Positions 7,178 to 10,743 of a DNA stretch of 10,743 bases are shown here, piece by piece. Both the position numbers and the translations under genes were made by a program. The notes beneath the pieces were generated by a model. That model was not told the origin of the DNA. It was given only the letters and a program-made list of their open reading frames with translations, and did not search any database. Source of the DNA: Actinomycetota bacterium (GTDB lineage Bacteria > Actinomycetota > Humimicrobiia > Humimicrobiales > Humimicrobiaceae); NCBI GenBank assembly GCA_018399435.1, contig JAGYOJ010000034.1:1-10743 (forward strand), in the 5' to 3' direction. Positions within the stretch are counted from its first letter, which is position 1. Each line of letters opens with the position of its first letter.

Positions 7178-7857
7178 ACATCCCTGTTTAGCTCTTCGTG
7201 AAATATCTTGTATTCGCCAGTTAAAAAAAATTGGACTCTTTCTCCTATGTTTACTGCCTGGTCTCCAATTCTTTCTAAATAACGGCTTGCAAGCGATACA
7301 TTAGTTATAAATCTTACATCCTCTTTATCTTTCCCTGACGTGAGATACAATTTCTTAAAAATCATTATTTGTATATCGTCAACTGATTCATCAATTTTAT
7401 CTAACTTTGCAGCCAGTTTGTAATCTTTGTTTTTAAAAGATTCCAAAGCCCTGTTTAAAATAATTTTTACCAAATTCCCCATCTCAACTAAAAGATCAAT
7501 TATTTCCTTATCAATGCTTTTTCTCTTATGCCCTGCTAATTTTTTTACAATTCTAGATATATTAACAGCTAAATCACCAATTCTTTCAAGGTGTATTATT
7601 ATTATGCTAATTGAATGAATCAATCTTAAGTCTTTTGCCACCGGCTGATGTTCTGCCTGAAGCACGATGCTTTCCTCTTCAATGGATATATCATATTCAT
7701 CAATTTTAACATCATCTTCTATGACTTTTTGGGCTAAATCTGGATTAAGCTCTAGTAATGCTTCAATTGTATTGTAAACAGAATCCTGGACCAAGCTACC
7801 CATTGAAATAACATCTTCACTTATTTCATTTAAATGTTCATGAAAAGTCTTTCGCAT
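7174..7857 (-). CDS. phoU: Phosphate transport/signalling regulator PhoU
   Basis: PhoU links the Pst phosphate transporter to the PhoR-type sensor kinase and represses the phosphate-starvation response and uptake when phosphate is plentiful; it acts at the membrane face of the cytosol. The 227 residues form the expected two repeated three-helix bundles. The metal-binding repeat appears twice, as LERIGDLAVNI in the first half and LERIGDQAVNI in the second, with QPVAKDLRLI before the first. An in-frame TAA twelve bases upstream fixes the ATG. GGAGG (7870-7874) lies twelve bases away and a second GGAG directly abuts the start codon, an uncommon arrangement. It follows pstA by 49 bases with no pstB between. 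Its stop overlaps that of the convergent channel gene. Confidence 0.95.
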   Translation of the reverse strand: MRKTFHEHLNEISEDVISMGSLVQDSVYNTIEALLELNPDLAQKVIEDDVKIDEYDISIEEESIVLQAEHQPVAKDLRLIHSISIIIIHLERIGDLAVNISRIVKKLAGHKRKSIDKEIIDLLVEMGNLVKIILNRALESFKNKDYKLAAKLDKIDESVDDIQIMIFKKLYLTSGKDKEDVRFITNVSLASRYLERIGDQAVNIGERVQFFLTGEYKIFHEELNRDV

Positions 7858-7906
7858 CTCCTTAATTTACCTCCAAAAATATTTTACCATATTAAAGTAT
7901 ATGTTT

Positions 7907-8761
7907 TTATTTAATTTTTCTAACTCTAGACCATGCCCTAATTCCGCTTCCAACTATAGCAAAAACCATTACCAATAATAATAATACTAAAGCAGTACCC
8001 CATTGCATATCCACTGGCGCATTTGGAATCTGGGTTGCAATAACATATAAGTGGTAAGGCAAAACCATGGCTTCGCTAAAAATGGAATTAGGCAAGCTCC
8101 TCATGGAATATACCGCAACCGTAAATAATATGGGAGCCGTTTCTCCCGCGGCCCTGCCAACACTTATAACGCTTCCAGTAATTATGCCAGGTAAAGCCTG
8201 TGGCAATACTACTTTAGTTATCGTCTGCCATTTAGTTGCTCCCAGGGCAAGTGAAGCCTCCCTATATTCATTTGGAACTGCCTTTAATGCCTCTTCTGAA
8301 GATGTTATAACTACTGGTAAAATAAGTATTGACAATGTTAGCGAGCCTGCCAGCAAAGATTTCCCAAAATTTAAAATAATTACAAAAAAGCCTAACCCAA
8401 AAAGACCAAATACTATTGATGGCACTCCAGCAACATTTACTATTGATAATCTTATCATCCGGGTAAGGCGGTTTTTAGCTGCATATTCATTTAAATATAT
8501 TGCTGAAAGAATTCCGACGGGAAGGGAAAAAATTATAGTTCCCCCTACTAAATATAAGGTACCGAGTATTGCAGGAAGTATGCCGCCAGATCTCATCCCC
8601 TGGTCCGGATGCGTAGATATAAACTCCCAGCTTAAAGTAGAAGAACCTTTTATAAATAAATAAATAACTATGCCAAATACAAAGGCAACCACTATGCCAG
8701 TAATAAATAGCAGTATTCCATGCCATATTTTTTGTTTTACATATCTGCTTTTTAGATTCAT
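7907..8761 (-). CDS. pstA: Phosphate ABC transporter permease PstA
   Basis: One of the two membrane subunits of the high-affinity phosphate importer PstSCAB. The 284-residue protein has about six hydrophobic segments. It carries the ABC-permease EAA loop EASLALGATKWQTITKVVLP (roughly residues 168-187), which contacts the ATPase. Other PstA traits are the early extracellular loop with PDQGMRSGGILPAILGT, the segment AGVPSIVFGLFGLGFF, and GRAAGETAPILF. It starts 13 bases after the pstC stop, with only a weak ribosome binding site, and the next gene is phoU rather than pstB. An intact EAA loop implies an ATPase partner somewhere in the cell. Confidence 0.95.
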   Translation of the reverse strand: MNLKSRYVKQKIWHGILLFITGIVVAFVFGIVIYLFIKGSSTLSWEFISTHPDQGMRSGGILPAILGTLYLVGGTIIFSLPVGILSAIYLNEYAAKNRLTRMIRLSIVNVAGVPSIVFGLFGLGFFVIILNFGKSLLAGSLTLSILILPVVITSSEEALKAVPNEYREASLALGATKWQTITKVVLPQALPGIITGSVISVGRAAGETAPILFTVAVYSMRSLPNSIFSEAMVLPYHLYVIATQIPNAPVDMQWGTALVLLLLVMVFAIVGSGIRAWSRVRKIK

Positions 8762-8774
8762 TTATACCATCTAC

Positions 8775-9656
8775 TTACTTCATCTTTATTCTGTTTATGT
8801 ATCTATCTGCAATTAAGTTAATTAAAAAAGTTATAATAAATAAAATTAGCCCTATGGCAAAAAGTGCTGAATAATGGAGGCCCCCCTGGACAGTTTCACC
8901 CATTTCCGAAGCAATAGTTGCTGTAATGGTTCTAACAGGCTGCAGCCATGAAAATACAATACGGGGAGAATTTCCGGTCACCATTAAAACAGCCATTGTT
9001 TCCCCAACAATTCTGCCCAAGCCTAACATTACTGCAGCAAATATCCCTGATGATGCGGTTGGGACTACTGTTTTATAGGTTGTTTCCCATTTAGTAGCAC
9101 CAAGCGCTGTGGAAGCATTTCTAAACCTGTTTGGAACTGCATTAATTGCATCTTCTGAAATAGAAATTATTGTAGGAAGTGCCATAAAGGCAAGCATTAC
9201 AGAACCGGTTAATGCAGCCAGGCCTATGCTTAAATTAAAAAGCCTTTTAATAATTGGCCCTACAGCCATAAGCCCAATAAAGCCAATTACCACAGACGGG
9301 AAAGTTGCCAATATTTCAATAATAGGCTTAAGTACTTCACGGACAGGGCGCGGGGCTAATTCACCTATATAAATTGCAGCCCCGACTCCCATTGGAACTG
9401 CTATTAAAATAGCTCCAAAAGCTACTTCTAATGAACCCACAAGCAATGGTATAAAACCAAATTTTTCATTTGAAGGGAACCACCGGTCGCCAAAAATAAA
9501 TTCAAAAAATGGATATGTGGAAAAAAATTTAAATGAATTATAAACAAGGAAAGCTAGTATTAAAGCTAATACAATAATTGAAAAAAGCCCGCTAAGCAGA
9601 ACAATTTTGCCTATAATAAAATTTTTAAGCTTTCTAAACCTCGGAGTTTTTTTCAT
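8775..9656 (-). CDS. pstC: Phosphate ABC transporter permease PstC
   Basis: The second membrane subunit of the Pst phosphate importer, forming the translocation path with PstA. The 293-residue protein has an N-terminal membrane helix (about residues 15-45), then a region with WFPSNEKFGFIPLLVGSL, typical of PstC. Also visible are LATFPSVVIGFIGL and an EAA-type coupling loop, NASTALGATKWETTYKTVVP, close in sequence to that of PstA (both have ALGATKW). It is followed by GRIVGETMAVLMVTGN. The ATG has AAGG nine bases upstream, a moderate ribosome binding site. It lies downstream of a terminator that separates it from pstS, so it is expressed by readthrough or from a minor promoter in the 105-base gap. 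Confidence 0.95.
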   Translation of the reverse strand: MKKTPRFRKLKNFIIGKIVLLSGLFSIIVLALILAFLVYNSFKFFSTYPFFEFIFGDRWFPSNEKFGFIPLLVGSLEVAFGAILIAVPMGVGAAIYIGELAPRPVREVLKPIIEILATFPSVVIGFIGLMAVGPIIKRLFNLSIGLAALTGSVMLAFMALPTIISISEDAINAVPNRFRNASTALGATKWETTYKTVVPTASSGIFAAVMLGLGRIVGETMAVLMVTGNSPRIVFSWLQPVRTITATIASEMGETVQGGLHYSALFAIGLILFIITFLINLIADRYINRIKMK

Positions 9657-9684
9657 CTATTCAGCCTTGTTTTTAATTTCCATC

Positions 9685-9693
9685 ATTTTATCA
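9685..9693 (-). promoter_or_regulatory. Possible extended -10 promoter for pstCA-phoU
   Basis: Minus-strand TGATAAAAT (9685-9693) fits an extended -10 (TGn plus TAAAAT, 5 of 6). It sits after the pstS terminator and about 30 bases before pstC, with AAGG of pstC in between. No -35 is evident at the usual spacing, so this is weak evidence for a secondary promoter that would keep permease genes expressed beyond the terminator. Confidence 0.25.
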
Positions 9694-9703
9694 TAATTTT
9701 TTT

Positions 9704-9735
9704 TAAAAAAAACGGGGCTATTAGTAAATAGCCCC
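9704..9735 (-). terminator. Rho-independent terminator between pstS and pstC
   Basis: On the minus strand a perfect nine-base-pair stem, GGGGCTATT with AATAGCCCC, encloses a four-base loop (9723-9726). It is followed, after a single G, by eight T residues (9705-9712). This is a textbook intrinsic terminator and the strongest in the window. It lies 26 bases past the pstS stop, inside the pst gene set, so it should end most pstS transcripts and let only a fraction continue into pstC and pstA. The hairpin may also protect the pstS mRNA 3' end. Confidence 0.9.
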
Positions 9736-9761
9736 ATTCCTTATTTAAAATATTTTCATGT

Positions 9762-10664
9762 TTATTCTGGCAGAGGCACAAAACCCACATCCAGCGCTAT
9801 CTGCTGGCCTTCATCGCTTAGCACAAAGTCAAGGTAGGCCTGACCTAATTCACTTAGGTCCCCTTTTCTATAATAATTGTAAAGGCCTCTTGCAATTGGA
9901 TAAGTTCCATCCATGGTTGTCTCAATTGAAGGCTCTATTCCTTCAACAGTTATAACCTGTGCTCCCTTTCCTGTAGCTTCTTCTAGATAGCCTAGGCCTA
10001 TATAGCCAATAGCATTATCAGTTGTAGTAACTGTATCTACAACTTCAGCATTTGAAGCTAGAGCTAAAGCCATAGGTGTGAATTCATAATCTTCATGTTC
10101 ACCATCCAGCTGCACTACGCTTTCTAAAAAGTATCCATAAGTGCCTGAATTTGAATCTCTTCCAGCTAGCACTATCTCAGCATCTTGGCCACCAACTTCA
10201 TTCCAGTTTGTAACTTCGCCTCTAAAAATATCAGAAAGCTGCTGTATGGTTATGTCCTCTACTCCTTCAACATTTTCACTAACTATAACTGATAGAGCAT
10301 CATATGCTATAACAACCTCTTCTATATCTATTCCTGCATCTTCTGCCTGGGCAAGCTCTTTGTCTTTTATCTGCCTGGAAGCTTCCCCTATATCATTGGT
10401 GCCATTTATGCATTCTGCAATGCCTGTTCCAGAACCGCCTCCACTTATAGTTACGTCTCCTCCATACTGGTCCATAAACGCTTTAGAAGCTGCTTCTGCT
10501 ATTGGAAGAAGCGTGGTAGAACCTGAAATGGTTAGGGTTTGTCCATCAAACTTCTTAGAACCTCCAGTAGCTTCTTCTTTTGTACAACCAGCAAATAGTA
10601 TGGAACTAACAAGAATCACTGCTGCTGCAATTGTAAAAATTACTAGAACTTTTTTTGTCTTCAC
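9762..10664 (-). CDS. pstS: Phosphate-binding lipoprotein PstS
   Basis: The high-affinity phosphate receptor, anchored outside the membrane, that delivers phosphate to PstCA. I place the start at a GTG because AAAGGAG lies nine bases before it and the protein then begins directly with a signal peptide. This gives 300 residues. Charged KTKK is followed by a hydrophobic stretch and the lipobox LFAGC with C27 as lipid anchor; phenylalanine at -3 is less common than leucine. The mature part holds the phosphate-binding loops SGSTTLLP (47-54) and GGGSGTG (75-81), then GRDSNSGTYGYF, with DIFRGEVTNW in between, all typical of PstS. The protein is rich in Asp and Glu. It is first in the pst set and is followed by a strong terminator. 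Confidence 0.95.
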   Translation of the reverse strand: MKTKKVLVIFTIAAAVILVSSILFAGCTKEEATGGSKKFDGQTLTISGSTTLLPIAEAASKAFMDQYGGDVTISGGGSGTGIAECINGTNDIGEASRQIKDKELAQAEDAGIDIEEVVIAYDALSVIVSENVEGVEDITIQQLSDIFRGEVTNWNEVGGQDAEIVLAGRDSNSGTYGYFLESVVQLDGEHEDYEFTPMALALASNAEVVDTVTTTDNAIGYIGLGYLEEATGKGAQVITVEGIEPSIETTMDGTYPIARGLYNYYRKGDLSELGQAYLDFVLSDEGQQIALDVGFVPLPE

Positions 10665-10673
10665 GTTTTTAAT

Positions 10674-10680
10674 CTCCTTT
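10674..10680 (-). promoter_or_regulatory. Ribosome binding site deciding the pstS GTG start
   Basis: Minus-strand AAAGGAG lies nine bases before the GTG at 10664. The frame is open further upstream to an ATG at 10730, but that start has no comparable site and would put a charged 22-residue extension in front of a complete lipoprotein signal. Confidence 0.8.
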
Positions 10681-10686
10681 CGCTTT

Positions 10687-10736
10687 TCTATAAACATCTG
10701 TTTAATTCTAACAAAACTTGGAAATAACAATGTTAA
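10687..10736 (-). promoter_or_regulatory. Probable pstS promoter region, possible Pho-box-like repeats
   Basis: Two overlapping promoter readings exist on the minus strand. TTGTTA (10709-10714) with a 16-base spacer to TATAGA (10687-10692) is one. TAGAAT (10705-10710, 5 of 6 to TATAAT) without a good -35 is the other, as expected of an activator-dependent promoter. TTAACA (10731-10736), TTTCCA and TTAAAC recur at roughly 9-12 base steps, which loosely recalls the repeated TTAACA-like PhoP sites of Gram-positives. The match is imperfect and the region is cut by the window edge. Confidence 0.35.
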
Positions 10737-10743
10737 AAAAAAA

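Noticed and set aside
7178..7192. AAACA/TGTTT hairpin as terminator of the channel gene
   Set aside because: The stem is five weak pairs with no following T-run, so it is not a credible intrinsic terminator.
7881..7889. TGGTAAAAT extended -10 match before phoU
   Set aside because: A start from it would fall on the phoU Shine-Dalgarno site, there is no -35, and such matches are frequent in AT-rich gaps; phoU is more likely expressed with pstA.
8067..8663. 198-codon open frame on the plus strand opposite pstA
   Set aside because: It lies wholly antisense to a clear PstA, shows no recognisable domain or Walker motifs (so it is not the missing pstB), and has no ribosome binding site that stands out.
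10665..10730. Upstream ATG extending PstS by 22 residues
   Set aside because: The extension is charged, has no ribosome binding site, and precedes a complete lipoprotein signal that begins at a GTG with AAAGGAG nine bases before it.
1..10743. CRISPR array, insertion sequence, prophage or biosynthetic cluster
   Set aside because: No regularly spaced repeats, transposase, terminal inverted repeats or phage genes are seen; apart from the short spacers all sequence is explained by chromosomal housekeeping and transport genes.

Overview
This window comes from an AT-rich bacterium (roughly one third G+C by eye) that is probably anaerobic, given a rubrerythrin at the head of an operon. A lipoprotein-type PstS and a Firmicute/Actinobacteria-like gene set point to a Gram-positive or monoderm-like lineage. 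The order rsmI-metG-tatD-rsmA-ispE-tRNA-Gln resembles the conserved cluster of Actinobacteria. The rpf gene typical there between tatD and rsmA is absent, as is the rnmV (ribonuclease M5) gene that Firmicutes usually place there. A deep-branching low-GC actinobacterial or clostridia-like lineage is a reasonable inference, not a proof.

Left part (1-6085, all minus strand, transcribed right to left): a compact cluster of seven genes runs rubrerythrin, a small TMEM229/CmpB-like membrane protein, rsmI, metG, tatD, rsmA, ispE. Gaps run from a 1-base overlap to 25 bases, so it is probably one operon. It combines peroxide defence, two 16S rRNA methyltransferases, methionyl-tRNA synthetase, a TatD nuclease and a step of isoprenoid synthesis. 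Just downstream lies a tRNA-Gln(TTG) with its own well-spaced promoter, followed by what may be the ribosome binding site of a gene just outside the window.

Middle (6086-7177): a short divergent promoter region separates rubrerythrin from a plus-strand two-helix potassium channel with a cytoplasmic RCK domain. This channel gene ends head-on against phoU, the two stop codons overlapping in the tetranucleotide TTAA.

Right part (7174-10743, minus strand): phosphate uptake genes pstS, pstC, pstA and phoU. PstS captures phosphate outside the membrane and PstC/PstA form the channel. The ATPase gene pstB, normally between pstA and phoU, is missing from this position and from the window. A strong intrinsic terminator stands between pstS and pstC and probably makes PstS more abundant than the permease.

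No mobile element, CRISPR array or clearly novel defence or biosynthetic system is visible. The most interesting points are the pst locus without pstB, the pstS/pstC terminator, the HLGQ signature in place of HIGH in MetRS, and the mixed rubrerythrin-led operon. No stretch over about 110 bases is without a gene or recognised signal.
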